Below, piece after piece: positions 33,313 to 41,540 of a stretch of 64,000 nucleotides of DNA. A program made the position numbers and the translations under genes. How positions within the stretch are numbered: position 1 is the stretch's first letter; each line of letters starts with the position of its first letter. Under the pieces are notes generated by a model that had not been told where the DNA came from, did no database searches, and saw only the letters and a program-made list of their open reading frames with translations. Source of the DNA: JAJPKK01 sp963824905 (GTDB lineage: Bacteria > Pseudomonadota > Alphaproteobacteria > Rhizobiales > Xanthobacteraceae). The stretch is from NCBI GenBank assembly GCA_963824905.1, contig CAWGRH010000028.1, forward strand, positions 1-64,000. Direction: 5' to 3'.

Positions 33313-34608
33313 ATGGCAAAGACATCGAACCCGTCAGGCCGCGGCCTATCGCGGCGGACCATGCTCAAGTCGGCGGCCTCGGTCGCCGGGCTTGCCGCCG
33401 GCTCGCGTGCGATCACCGGCTTTCCGGCGGTGCACGCCCAGGAGCCGAAGGTGCTGCGCTATCTCGGCACCGCGGTGAACCAGTCCGCCGACATCGCGAA
33501 GAAGGTGAAGGAGGATACCGGGATCATCATCGAGTACATCCCGGTGAGCACCGACGACGTGACCAAGCGGGCGATCACCCAGCCGAACTCCTTCGACATC
33601 ATCGACGAGGAGTATTTCTCGCTCAAGAAGGTGATCCCATCCGGCAACCTCGTCGGCATGGACGCCCGCCGCATCAAATACGCCGACAAGATCACGCCGA
33701 TCTTCACCAAGGGCGAGATGCCGAACGGCAAGAAGATCGGAGACCAGGGCACTGCGCCGAAAAAGGTGTTCTATCTCGAGGCGCAGAACGCCAAGACCTT
33801 CTCGGCGACGCCCACGCAATGGATTACCCTGATTCCGACGGTCTACAACGCCGATACGCTGGGCATCCGCCCCGACCTCGTCAAACGCCCGATCGAAAGC
33901 TGGAAGGAACTCATCAACCCCGAGTTCAAGGGCAAGACCTCGCTTCTCAACATCCCCTCGATCGGCATCATGGACGCCGCGATGGTGGTCGAGGCGCTGG
34001 GCGAGCACAAATACGGCGACAAGGGCAACATGACCAAGCCCGAGATCGACCTCACCATGAAGGTGATGACCGAAGCCAAGAAGGCCGGCCAGTTCCGCGC
34101 CTTCTGGAAGGACTTCAACGAGAGCGTCAACCTGATGGCCTCGGGCGAGGTGGTGATCCAGTCGATGTGGTCGCCTGCCGTCACCGCCGTGCGCTCGAAG
34201 GGCATCCCCTGCACCTACCAGCCACTGAAAGAAGGCTACCGCGCCTGGGCGGCGGGCTTCGGCATCCCGCGCACCCTCAACGGCCGCAAGGCCGACCTCG
34301 CCTACGAGTTCATCAACTGGTTCCTCGACGGCTGGGCCGGCGCGTATCTCAACCGCCAAGGCTACTACTCCGCGGTGCTCGAGACCGCGAAGGCGAAGAT
34401 GGAGCCCTACGAATGGGCCTACTGGATGGAAGGCAAGCCTGCCGAGAAGGACATCCACGCGCCCGACGGCACGATTCTGGAAAAAGCCGGCGTCAAGCGC
34501 GACGGCGGCTCTTATGACGAGCGCATGGGCACGGTCGCCTGCTGGAACGCGGTGATGGATGAAAACGACTACCTCATCAAAAAATGGAACGAGTTCATCG
34601 CGGCGTGA
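33313..34608 (+). CDS. Polyamine-type periplasmic binding protein (PotD-like)
   Basis: 431-residue extracellular solute-binding protein (family 1/PotD-like). A classical Tat signal (LSRRTMLKSAASVAGLAAGS) precedes the mature AQEPKVLRYLGTAVN. Later features include KEDTGIIIEYIPVSTDDVTK, WITLIPTVYNADTLGIRPDL and YRAWAAGFGIPRTLNGRKAD. ATG 33313 has AGGAG nine bases upstream. It lies between the ATPase and the two permease genes and delivers the ligand to them. Longer than the usual 350 residues of PotD, as is common for spermidine/putrescine-like receptors of Rhizobiales. Confidence 0.88.
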   Translation: MAKTSNPSGRGLSRRTMLKSAASVAGLAAGSRAITGFPAVHAQEPKVLRYLGTAVNQSADIAKKVKEDTGIIIEYIPVSTDDVTKRAITQPNSFDIIDEEYFSLKKVIPSGNLVGMDARRIKYADKITPIFTKGEMPNGKKIGDQGTAPKKVFYLEAQNAKTFSATPTQWITLIPTVYNADTLGIRPDLVKRPIESWKELINPEFKGKTSLLNIPSIGIMDAAMVVEALGEHKYGDKGNMTKPEIDLTMKVMTEAKKAGQFRAFWKDFNESVNLMASGEVVIQSMWSPAVTAVRSKGIPCTYQPLKEGYRAWAAGFGIPRTLNGRKADLAYEFINWFLDGWAGAYLNRQGYYSAVLETAKAKMEPYEWAYWMEGKPAEKDIHAPDGTILEKAGVKRDGGSYDERMGTVACWNAVMDENDYLIKKWNEFIAA

Positions 34609-34670
34609 GGGCGATCGGGATGCCGCTCGGCAAAAGCATCGACCAACGCGCCGCAGTCGATCCCTTCCAT

Positions 34671-34760
34671 CGTCATCGCCGGGCTTGACCCGGCGACCCC
34701 GATCATGTGGCACGGCCGTGCCAAGGTAATCGGGGTGGCCGGGACAAGCCCGGCCATGAC
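34671..34760. repeat. 90-base palindromic repeat, copy 1
   Basis: Element with outer arms CGTCATCGCCGGGCTTG... and ...CAAGCCCGGCCATGAC and inner arms GACCCCGAT/ATCGGGGT. A second copy of equal length lies at 38301-38390. It sits within the ABC operon between the receptor and the first permease, where a transcript hairpin could tune relative expression. Confidence 0.85.
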
Positions 34761-34802
34761 TGTTTTGTGCGACAGCGCGCCCCCGCAACGAAGTCCTTCG
34801 GA

Positions 34803-35777
34803 ATGTCGGTACCGATCGGAGAACAGGTAACACTCGGCGAGCTCGCAAACGCGGCGCCGGCCGAACCTGCCGCGTCGGCACTGCCCACGCGCCGGCGCGC
34901 ACTGTTCGCGCGCGGCATCCCGGCGTGGCTGCAGGTCACGCCGTTCGCCGCGGTGTTCATGATCTTCTTTCTGATCCCGCTCGGCCTCACCGTGATGGTG
35001 AGTTTCTGGGACTACAACGAGTACCAGATCATTCCCGCCTTCACGACGCGGAGCTACACCGAGATTTTCGAGGGCTGCATCGACAAGCTTCCCGAGCTCT
35101 GCGTCACCTTCAAGACTTATCTCTCGACGCTGAAGTTCTGCCTCGCGGTGTGGCTGATCACGCTCGTGGTGGGCTTCTTCATCGCCTATTTCCTCGCCTT
35201 CCACGTCCGCTCGGCGACGATGCAGATCGCGCTGTTCCTCGTCTGCACGATTCCGTTCTGGACCTCGAACGTCATCCGCATGATCTCGTGGATTCCGCTG
35301 CTCGGCCGCAACGGGCTCATCAACCAGGCGCTGCTCCGGACGGGCATCGTCCGCGAGCCGGTCGAATGGCTGATCTATTCCGACGTCTCGGTGATCCTCT
35401 CGCTCGTCCACCTCTATGCGCTGTTCATGATCGTGCCGATCTTCAACTCGATGATGCGCATCGACCGCGCGCTCATCGAAGCCTCGCGCGATGCCGGCGC
35501 GTCGGGCTGGCAGACGCTGTGGAACGTGGTGATCCCCCTCTCGAAGCCGGGCATCGTGATCGGATCGATCTTCGTCATCACCATCGTGATGGGCGATTTC
35601 GTCACCGTCGGGGTGATGGGCGGCCAGCAGATTGCCTCGGTCGGCAAAATCATCAACACGCAGATGACGGCGCTGCAGTTTCCCCCCGCCGCCGCCAACT
35701 CGGTGATTCTGCTGGTCGCCGTGCTGTTCGTGATCTGGGCGCTGAGCCGGCTCGTCGACGTCCGCAAGGAACTGTGA
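34803..35777 (+). CDS. Polyamine-type ABC permease (PotB-like)
   Basis: 324-residue inner-membrane permease with six predicted spans after a polar N-terminus of about 35 residues. The coupling (EAA) loop is ALIEASRDAGASGWQTLWNV followed by VIPLSKPGI. First span: LQVTPFAAVFMIFFLIPLGL. ATG 34803 is used; the frame extends back into the palindromic repeat, which I do not regard as coding. It pairs with the next gene to form the membrane channel. Confidence 0.88.
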   Translation: MSVPIGEQVTLGELANAAPAEPAASALPTRRRALFARGIPAWLQVTPFAAVFMIFFLIPLGLTVMVSFWDYNEYQIIPAFTTRSYTEIFEGCIDKLPELCVTFKTYLSTLKFCLAVWLITLVVGFFIAYFLAFHVRSATMQIALFLVCTIPFWTSNVIRMISWIPLLGRNGLINQALLRTGIVREPVEWLIYSDVSVILSLVHLYALFMIVPIFNSMMRIDRALIEASRDAGASGWQTLWNVVIPLSKPGIVIGSIFVITIVMGDFVTVGVMGGQQIASVGKIINTQMTALQFPPAAANSVILLVAVLFVIWALSRLVDVRKEL

Positions 35778-35780
35778 GCG

Positions 35781-36641
35781 ATGGGAGAGAGACGCCCGGC
35801 CTCGTTCTACTGGCTCGCCGCACTCTTCGCGCTGTTCGTGCTGTTCCTCTACGGGCCGATGATCACCATCCTGCTCCTGTCGTTCCAGGGCCCCGAAGGC
35901 GGGCTGACGTTCCCGATGAACGGCGTGTCGCTGCACTGGTTCGCCAAGCTCTGGGAAGGGCTCGGCGTCGTCGACATTTGGGCGGCGTTCCGACGCTCGC
36001 TGCGGCTCGGCTTCGTCGTGATGGTGCTCACCGTGGTGCTGTCGCTCCTCGCCGGCCTCGCCTACCGCAAGCGCTTCGCGGGCTCGAACATCCTGTTCTA
36101 TGTGGTGATCGCGAGCCTGATCGTGCCGTCGATCGTGGTCTCGCTCGGCATCGGCCTCGAATTCCGCCTGTTCGACGACGCCATCAAAGCGCTGGCGGAG
36201 AAATTCGGCTGGGCCTCGATCGCCGAGAACTACACCACGGCGATGGACATCTACACCTCCGGCCTCGGCGCCCAGCTGACCTGGACGCTGCCGTTCGGGC
36301 TTCTGATCACGTTCGCGATCTTCAATCGCTTCGACCGCCGCTACGAGGAGGCGGCGCGGGACCTCGGCGCCACACCGTGGCAGACCTTCGCTCACGTGGT
36401 GCTGCCGATCATCGCGCCGAGCGTGATCGGCATCGGCCTCTTCGGCTTCACGCTGTCGTGGGACGAGGTCGCGCGCTCGAGCCAGGCCATGGGCGACGTC
36501 AACACGCTGCCGCTCGAGCTCGAGGGCCTGACGACGACGGTGACCAACCCGCAGATCTACGCGCTCGGCACGGTGACGACCGGCGTGTCGTTCCTCGTCA
36601 TCTTCGGCGCGCTGGGTTTGATCCAGGCGCTGCGGCGGTGA
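35781..36641 (+). CDS. Polyamine-type ABC permease (PotC-like)
   Basis: 286-residue permease, six predicted spans, first WLAALFALFVLFLYGPMITI. The EAA loop is YEEAARDLGATPWQTFAHVV, then LPIIAPSVIG. It starts at ATG 35781, three bases after the previous stop, and closes the ABC operon. A palindromic repeat follows six bases later and could act as transcript end stabiliser. Confidence 0.88.
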   Translation: MGERRPASFYWLAALFALFVLFLYGPMITILLLSFQGPEGGLTFPMNGVSLHWFAKLWEGLGVVDIWAAFRRSLRLGFVVMVLTVVLSLLAGLAYRKRFAGSNILFYVVIASLIVPSIVVSLGIGLEFRLFDDAIKALAEKFGWASIAENYTTAMDIYTSGLGAQLTWTLPFGLLITFAIFNRFDRRYEEAARDLGATPWQTFAHVVLPIIAPSVIGIGLFGFTLSWDEVARSSQAMGDVNTLPLELEGLTTTVTNPQIYALGTVTTGVSFLVIFGALGLIQALRR

Positions 36642-36646
36642 TGCTT

Positions 36647-36750
36647 CCGTCATTCCGGGGCACCGCGCAGCGGTGAACCCGGAATCCAGCCTCTTGTTTT
36701 GAAGAGGCTGGATTCCGGGTTCGGTGCTGCGCACCGCCCCGGAATGACGG
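36647..36750. repeat. 104-base palindromic repeat
   Basis: Nested inverted repeat: outer arms CCGTCATTCCGGGG/CCCCGGAATGACGG, middle arms CACCGCGCAGCGGTGAACCC pairing with a matching GGGTTCGGTGCTGCGCACCG, inner arms GGAATCCAGCCTCTT/AAGAGGCTGGATTCC with a short TT-rich loop. It is a type widespread in Bradyrhizobium-like genomes and lies just after the permease gene. Confidence 0.85.
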
Positions 36751-36809
36751 CGGGTGGGTACGAAGCCCGGCAACGACGCGCCGTGGTATGGGTTGTTGAA
36801 AACGCCCTG

Positions 36810-37559
36810 GTGAATTCCGCAAAGCAAACCCTCGTGCGCATCCTCGTCATCAATCCGAACACCTCCGCATCCGTGACCGACCTCGTCGCCGCGCAAACGC
36901 GGGCCGTCATCGGTGACCGCGCCGACGTCGTTGCCGTGACGGGCCGTTTCGGCGCCCGTTACATCGCGAGCCGTGCGGCCGCGGCGATTGCCGGCCATGC
37001 GGCCCTCGACGCGCTCGCTGCGCATGTCGCGGGATGCGACGCGGTCTATCTCGCCTGCTTCGGCGATCCCGGGCTTGCCGCGCTCAAGGAGGTTTCCCCG
37101 GTGCCGGTGGTCGGCATGGCCGAGGCGTCGTGCGAGGCGGCCTGCCGCCGTGGCGCGCGCTTCGCTATCGTCACCGGCGGCGCGCTGTGGGGGCCGATGC
37201 TGCGCGAGTTCGTGGCCGGCCTCGGGCTTGCGGAGCGTCTCGCCTGTGTCCGCACCGTCGCCCCGACCGGCGGCGAGATCGCCCGCAACCCCGACGCGGC
37301 ACTTGCTCTCCTCGCCGCGGCCTGCGCGGCGTGCGCAAAAGAGGACGGGGCCGATGCCGTCATCCTCGGCGGCGCGGCGCTCGCCGGCCTCGTGGCGAGC
37401 GTCCAACCGGAGGTACCCGTGCCGGTGCTCTGCTCGGTCGAAACCGGCGCCGCCGCCGCGCTTGCGGCCGCCGCGGCTGGCCGTCCGACGAGGTCCGCTC
37501 CCGCGGTCGAGACCACAGGGCTTGCTCCGGCGCTCGCGAAGCTGCTGGACGGAGGTTGA
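36810..37559 (+). CDS. Asp/Glu/hydantoin racemase-like protein, one Cys missing
   Basis: 249-residue protein of the Asp/Glu/hydantoin racemase superfamily: VRILVINPNTSASVTDLVAA, AVTGRFGARYI, then the first catalytic Cys in YLACFGDPGLAALKE. At the second Cys position, usually LGC, it reads VILGGAALAGL, so a Gly replaces the Cys. A two-Cys racemase mechanism is therefore not possible; a decarboxylase- or isomerase-like reaction with a single Cys is an alternative. Start uncertain: GTG 36810 or GTG 36834. It is downstream of the ABC operon beyond a repeat. Confidence 0.75.
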   Translation: MNSAKQTLVRILVINPNTSASVTDLVAAQTRAVIGDRADVVAVTGRFGARYIASRAAAAIAGHAALDALAAHVAGCDAVYLACFGDPGLAALKEVSPVPVVGMAEASCEAACRRGARFAIVTGGALWGPMLREFVAGLGLAERLACVRTVAPTGGEIARNPDAALALLAAACAACAKEDGADAVILGGAALAGLVASVQPEVPVPVLCSVETGAAAALAAAAAGRPTRSAPAVETTGLAPALAKLLDGG

Positions 37560-37683
37560 GAGCTCGCGACGTCCCGGCCCCCACCGCGGCCTTCGGCGAG
37601 GAGGAGGATCCCGGCCTGACATGAAACTGTCATCGGCACATGATCGATCCTGCCTTGCGGGTAAAGCCGAAGGAGGACGCTCT

Positions 37684-38289
37684 TTGAGTCTGGCAGCGAC
37701 CGGCGCGCAGAGGCTCGCCCACGCAGCGGGCGAAATCATCGTGCGCACCTCCACCGAGGACGACGTCGCGGCGATGCTCGCGATCTACGTCCATCATGTC
37801 CAGCGCGGGCTCGGCGCCTTCGACCTCGAGCCGCTGCATCCCGAGGACATCAAGCGCCGCCGGAAGAACATGCTCAAGCGCAAGCTGCCGCATCTCGCCG
37901 CCGAGCAGGCGGGCACGATCGTCGGCTACGCCTATGCGGTGCCGTTCCGCAAGCGGCCGGCCTACCGCTACGCCGTCAAGCATTCGATCTACGTGCACCC
38001 GGATCATCTGCATTCCGGAGTCGGCCGCCGGCTGCTGCCGGCACTGATCGATGCCTGCGCCGCCGCCGGCTTCCACCAGATGATCGCCTATATCGAGGCC
38101 GCCAACGAACCGTCGAAGCGCCTGCACGAGGCGTTCGGCTTCGAGCACGCGGGGATTCTCAAGGGCGTCGGCTTCAAATACGGGCGCTGGACCGACAGCA
38201 TCCTGATGCAGCGCGCGCTCGGCGCGGGCGACGCGGCGCCGCCGGGCGCCGGCGACGGCACGCCGATCCCTCAGGACTACAGCCTTTAG
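37684..38289 (+). CDS. GNAT N-acetyltransferase (phosphinothricin-acetyltransferase-like)
   Basis: 201-residue GNAT acetyltransferase close to the Pat/MddA type, which acetylates amino-acid-like amines. Features: VRTSTEDDVAAMLAIYVHHV, the strand IVGYAYAVPFRKRPAYRYAV, HSIYVHPDHLHSGVGRRLLP (acetyl-CoA loop) and EAANEPSKRLHEAFGFEHAG. I choose TTG 37684 because a perfect AGGAGG lies seven bases upstream; ATG 37621 would add 21 residues without a ribosome site. Confidence 0.82.
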   Translation: MSLAATGAQRLAHAAGEIIVRTSTEDDVAAMLAIYVHHVQRGLGAFDLEPLHPEDIKRRRKNMLKRKLPHLAAEQAGTIVGYAYAVPFRKRPAYRYAVKHSIYVHPDHLHSGVGRRLLPALIDACAAAGFHQMIAYIEAANEPSKRLHEAFGFEHAGILKGVGFKYGRWTDSILMQRALGAGDAAPPGAGDGTPIPQDYSL

Positions 38290-38300
38290 TTATCCACCCA

Positions 38301-38390
38301 CGTCATCGCCGGGCTTGTCCCGGCGACCCCGATAACGAGGCACGCCCGTGCCAGTTTGATCGGGGTGGCCGGGACAAGCCTGGCCATGAC
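38301..38390. repeat. 90-base palindromic repeat, copy 2
   Basis: Second copy of the element at 34671-34760, same orientation, beginning CGTCATCGCCGGGCTTGTCC and ending GGCCATGAC, differing at scattered positions in the centre. It lies between the convergent GNAT and CBS genes and may serve as a bidirectional terminator-like stem. Confidence 0.85.
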
Positions 38391-38409
38391 TCCTGCAGAT
38401 CGACCAGTC

Positions 38410-38841
38410 CTACGCCGTTCGGATGTAATCGCGCAGCGCGTCGTGCTCCTGCTCGAGTTCTTCCAGGCGCGCCTTGACGATGTCGCCGATCGAGACGATG
38501 CCGATCAGCCGGCCCTGCTCGACCACCGGCACGTGACGGAACTTGCCCGCGGTCATCCGGCCCATGATCTCGGCGATGGTTTCGTTCTGCCCGCAGGTTA
38601 CGACCTTGCGCGTCATCGTCTCCGAGACCGGCGACGGCAGGATGCCGGTACCGTGCTCGACGATCGCCCGCACCACGTCGCGCTCGGAGATGATGCCGAC
38701 GATCCGGCGGTCCGCGCCGGTGATGACGAGCGCGCCGATCCGCCGCTTGGCGAGGATATCCATCGCGTCCGCAAGCGTGGCGGTCGGCTCGAGCGTGAGG
38801 ACGTCCGCGCCCTTCTGGGACAGGATGTGCTTGACGTTCAT
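38410..38841 (-). CDS. Tandem CBS-domain protein
   Basis: 143-residue protein made of two CBS domains, which bind adenosyl nucleotides as an energy sensor: GADVLTLEPTATLADAMDIL, then RRIVGIISERDVVRAIVEHG; and VVTCGQNETIAEIMGRMTAG, then GRLIGIVSIGDIVKARLEEL. There is no effector domain. ATG 38841 has GGGAGG upstream. Free-standing CBS proteins of this kind are common in Rhizobiales; the partner is unknown. Confidence 0.88.
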   Translation of the reverse strand: MNVKHILSQKGADVLTLEPTATLADAMDILAKRRIGALVITGADRRIVGIISERDVVRAIVEHGTGILPSPVSETMTRKVVTCGQNETIAEIMGRMTAGKFRHVPVVEQGRLIGIVSIGDIVKARLEELEQEHDALRDYIRTA

Positions 38842-39067
38842 AATGGCAGCCTCCCTGCTGTGTCCGGGGGACGCGCCCATGCGACATGCGGCGCGCCTCG
38901 CTCGTGGCGGCGTCCTCGCTCGGGCGTCACTGCTGCCGGTGACGTCCCGCAAAGAGGTGACGCCTTCCTTGTGCCCATCATCCGCTGAGCGCAGTCCCGC
39001 GGCAACAGCAATATCGAAGATGTGAACGGCGGGTGCGCCGCAGCAAGTGCGCTGCACCGCTCGGCGG

Positions 39068-39817
39068 TCAGGCCTCGACGGTCGGATCAACCTCGGCGTG
39101 CGGCGGAATCGGATCAAACAACGCGAACAGGATCAGCCCTGCGACGAAGCCGCCGATATGAGCCTGCCAGGCGATGGCCTGTTCAAAGCCGGGAAAGCTC
39201 GCCGATCCGATCCCGAACAGCAGGTTGAGCCCGAACCACGCCACCAGGAAAATGACGACCTGTGGATTCCGAAGCGCGGCGAGCAGCGGCGCCGCCGGCA
39301 CCCGGTAGGCGGCTTCCTCGCGGGTGCGGAACATGTCGAGGGGGCCGCCGGCCTGGAAGATGAAGCGCAGCGAGCCCGCCATGAGGCCCGATACTGCCGC
39401 CGACGCGCCGATCATCGGCAACACCTCACCCCAATGGGTGGCGAGATGCAGCGCCGATCCTGCGATCGCGGTGACCGCAAAGAAGGCGAGAAACCGCAGC
39501 GCCCCAAATCGGCGCGCCATCGCCGCGCCGAACGGCAGCAACCAGATCGAGTTCACCCCGACATGCATGAAATCGGCATGCAGGAAGGCGTAGGTGAGAA
39601 AGGTCCAGATTTGCGGTCCGAGGCCGCCGGGAAAACTCTCCTGGCCCAGCACCGAGGCGTCATAGCGCGCGGGAATGAAGGCGAAGTAGAGCAGGACGTC
39701 GAGGTTCTGCTCGTCGGTCAGCGCCCATTCGCGCACCGCCTGAATGAAGAACAGCACCGCCAGGATCGCGAGGACCACGGTGGGCACGTTGAACATCGGC
39801 TCGCGGGGTCGGGTCAA
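39068..39817 (-). CDS. Rhomboid-family intramembrane serine protease
   Basis: 249-residue polytopic membrane protein. Rhomboid features: the loop FLTYAFLHADFMHVGVNSIW, catalytic Ser139 in MIGASAAVSGLMAG and catalytic His220 in WQAHIGGFVAGLIL. Six to seven spans are predicted. It cleaves membrane proteins within the bilayer; the substrate is unknown. ATG 39817 follows the MetE-like gene by about 108 bases on the same strand. Confidence 0.87.
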   Translation of the reverse strand: MTRPREPMFNVPTVVLAILAVLFFIQAVREWALTDEQNLDVLLYFAFIPARYDASVLGQESFPGGLGPQIWTFLTYAFLHADFMHVGVNSIWLLPFGAAMARRFGALRFLAFFAVTAIAGSALHLATHWGEVLPMIGASAAVSGLMAGSLRFIFQAGGPLDMFRTREEAAYRVPAAPLLAALRNPQVVIFLVAWFGLNLLFGIGSASFPGFEQAIAWQAHIGGFVAGLILFALFDPIPPHAEVDPTVEA

Positions 39818-39925
39818 ACTGAACTTTCGCGGAAGTTGCTGAGGAAACGAGGGCGGCGCGCAGCAATAGGCGGTCGCGGCGCCGGCGGCAAGCAGGCGCC
39901 GGCTCCTCCTTTCAGGGGGAGCGCG

Positions 39926-40945
39926 TCAGCCAAACCGTTCGCGTGCGAGCCGGGCCCCTGCCCCGAGCGCATTGAGCTTGGCGACCGCGATGTCACGGCG
40001 CATCGGCGCCATGCCGCAATTGGTGCAGGGAATGATCCGCTCGCGCGGGACATAGCGCATGGCCGCGCCGATCACGGCGGCGACGTCCTCCGGCGTCTCG
40101 ACGGTGTCGGAGGCGACATCGATCGCGCCGAGGATCACGTCCTTGCCGCCGAGCAGCGCGAGGAGCTCCAGCGGCACCTTCGAATTGCGGCATTCGAGCG
40201 AGACCTGGTCGATCCGGCTCGCCGCCAGCGCCGGGAATATCTCCTCGTATTGCCGCCACGCCCCGCCGAGCGTCGCCTTCCAGTCGACGTTCGCCTGGAT
40301 GCCGTAGCCGTAGCAGATGTGGACGGCGGTGGTGCAGGTGAGCCCCGCGGTGGCGCGGTGGAGCGCCTCGATGCCCCAACCCTTGACCTCGTCCATGTAA
40401 ACGTTGAACGCCGGCTCGTCGAACTGGATGACGTCGACGCCATCCGCCGCGAGCGCGCGCGCCTCGGCGTTGAGGAGATCGGCGAAGGCGAAGGCCATCT
40501 TCACGCGGTCGCCGTAATAGGCGTCGGCGATGGTGTCGATGATGGTCATCGGGCCCGGCAGGGTGAATTTGAGCTTGCGCCGGGTGTGGGCACGACCGAC
40601 CCGCGCTTCGCTGGCGTGAACGCGTCCGGTGAGCGTAAGCGGCCCGGTGACAGTAGGCACCATCGCCTTGTAGCGCTCCTTGCGGATGCCCATCTCGACG
40701 CGCTTGGCAAAGTCGATGCCGTCGACGAATTCGAGGAAGCCATGGACGAAGTGCTGCCGCGACTGCTCGCCGTCGGTGACGATGTCGATGCCGGCGTCCT
40801 CCTGCAGCTTGATCGCGAGAACCGTCGCGTCGCTCTTGCCGGCCTCGAGATCGGCGCCGCTGAGCCGCCACGGCGCCCACAGCTTGTCGGGTTCGGCGAG
40901 CCATGACGGTTTCGGCAGGCTCCCGGCGATACTGGTCTCGAACAT
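39926..40945 (-). CDS. MetE-like cobalamin-independent methionine synthase family protein
   Basis: 339-residue protein corresponding to the C-terminal catalytic barrel of MetE, which transfers a methyl group to a thiol via a zinc site. Visible: ETSIAGSLPKPSWL, IDIVTDGEQSRQHFV, a FTLPGPMTI stretch, IQFDEPAFNVYMDEVKGWGI, and the zinc ligands in AVHICYGYG and PCTNCGMAP. It lacks the N-terminal MetE half, so folate-triglutamate use is doubtful; core-MetE-like enzymes take other methyl donors. ATG 40945 opens the gene. Related 'TTTCAGGGGGAG' stem-loops flank it on both sides. Confidence 0.85.
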   Translation of the reverse strand: MFETSIAGSLPKPSWLAEPDKLWAPWRLSGADLEAGKSDATVLAIKLQEDAGIDIVTDGEQSRQHFVHGFLEFVDGIDFAKRVEMGIRKERYKAMVPTVTGPLTLTGRVHASEARVGRAHTRRKLKFTLPGPMTIIDTIADAYYGDRVKMAFAFADLLNAEARALAADGVDVIQFDEPAFNVYMDEVKGWGIEALHRATAGLTCTTAVHICYGYGIQANVDWKATLGGAWRQYEEIFPALAASRIDQVSLECRNSKVPLELLALLGGKDVILGAIDVASDTVETPEDVAAVIGAAMRYVPRERIIPCTNCGMAPMRRDIAVAKLNALGAGARLARERFG

Positions 40946-40998
40946 CAGTGCCCTTTCACGCTGGTTCCGATCCCGCTGTATCACGAAAAGCCGAATGC

Positions 40999-41033
40999 CG
41001 TGCTCCCTCCCCCTTTCAGGGGGAGGGAGCACG
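40999..41033. repeat. Perfect 15-base stem-loop
   Basis: Arms CGTGCTCCCTCCCCC and GGGGGAGGGAGCACG around loop TTTCA. It lies in the divergent gap between the MetE-like and DGPF genes. A degenerate relative (CTCCTCCTTTCAGGGGGAG) lies at about 39901-39919 beyond the other end of the MetE-like gene. Probably a dispersed repeat. Confidence 0.75.
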
Positions 41034-41060
41034 CCTCGACGAAAAAAAGCCGTCGCCGCA

Positions 41061-41087
41061 TGTCGATCCGCGCTGGGCTGGTTCGTC
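41061..41087 (+). promoter_or_regulatory. Candidate ECF42 promoter
   Basis: TGTCGA at 41061-41066 and CGTC at 41084-41087 with a 17-base spacer, about 66 bases before the DGPF-protein start. From memory, ECF42 sigma factors recognise TGTCGA (-35) and CGTC or CGAC-like (-10) elements. The sigma factor gene follows the DGPF gene, so the module would be self-regulated. Motif match only. Confidence 0.5.
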
Positions 41088-41152
41088 GACAGAATGAGGG
41101 GGACAATCCTGCGGCGACGGCGCCCGCAGCTCGCCTCAATAGGGAGTTTCAC

Positions 41153-41509
41153 ATGCGTTTCATGTACATCGTCACATCGGCCCACAGCGGACCTCCGACG
41201 CCGGAGCTCTTGGGGGCGATGCACAAGCTTGCCGACCGCGAGATCAAGGCCGGCCGCATGATCGACAATGGCGGGCTGATGCCGCTTGCGGGTGGCGCGC
41301 AGGTTCGCATCAAGGGCGGCAAGCTGAGCACGATCGACGGTCCGTTCGTGGAGGCGAAGGAGGTGATCGGCGGCTACGCGATTTTCGAGCTGCCCGGAAA
41401 GGAGGAGGCCATGGCGATGGCGGTCGAATTCATGCAGCTGCACAAGGATTTCATGCCGGAATGGGAGGGGACATGCGAGGTTCGCCAGTTCGCGACGCCG
41501 CCGCAGTGA
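41153..41509 (+). CDS. YCII/DGPF-domain protein
   Basis: 118-residue YCII-related protein with the DGPF signature (STIDGPFVEAKEVIGGYAIF) after an opening MRFMYIVTSAHSG. ATG 41153 follows AGGGAG. The sigma factor gene begins 31 bases downstream. DGPF genes next to ECF42 sigma factors are a known conserved association; these proteins are the main ECF42 targets, with unknown biochemical role. Confidence 0.88.
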   Translation: MRFMYIVTSAHSGPPTPELLGAMHKLADREIKAGRMIDNGGLMPLAGGAQVRIKGGKLSTIDGPFVEAKEVIGGYAIFELPGKEEAMAMAVEFMQLHKDFMPEWEGTCEVRQFATPPQ

Positions 41510-41540
41510 TGGGATGGCCCCGGGCGCGCAGTCAGCGGTC

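Noticed and set aside
34569..37754. 1061-codon minus-strand open frame
   Set aside because: It runs antisense to the whole permease pair and the racemase gene; its composition (His, Arg, Asp, Glu strings) is typical of the complement of high-GC coding DNA, and no motif is seen.
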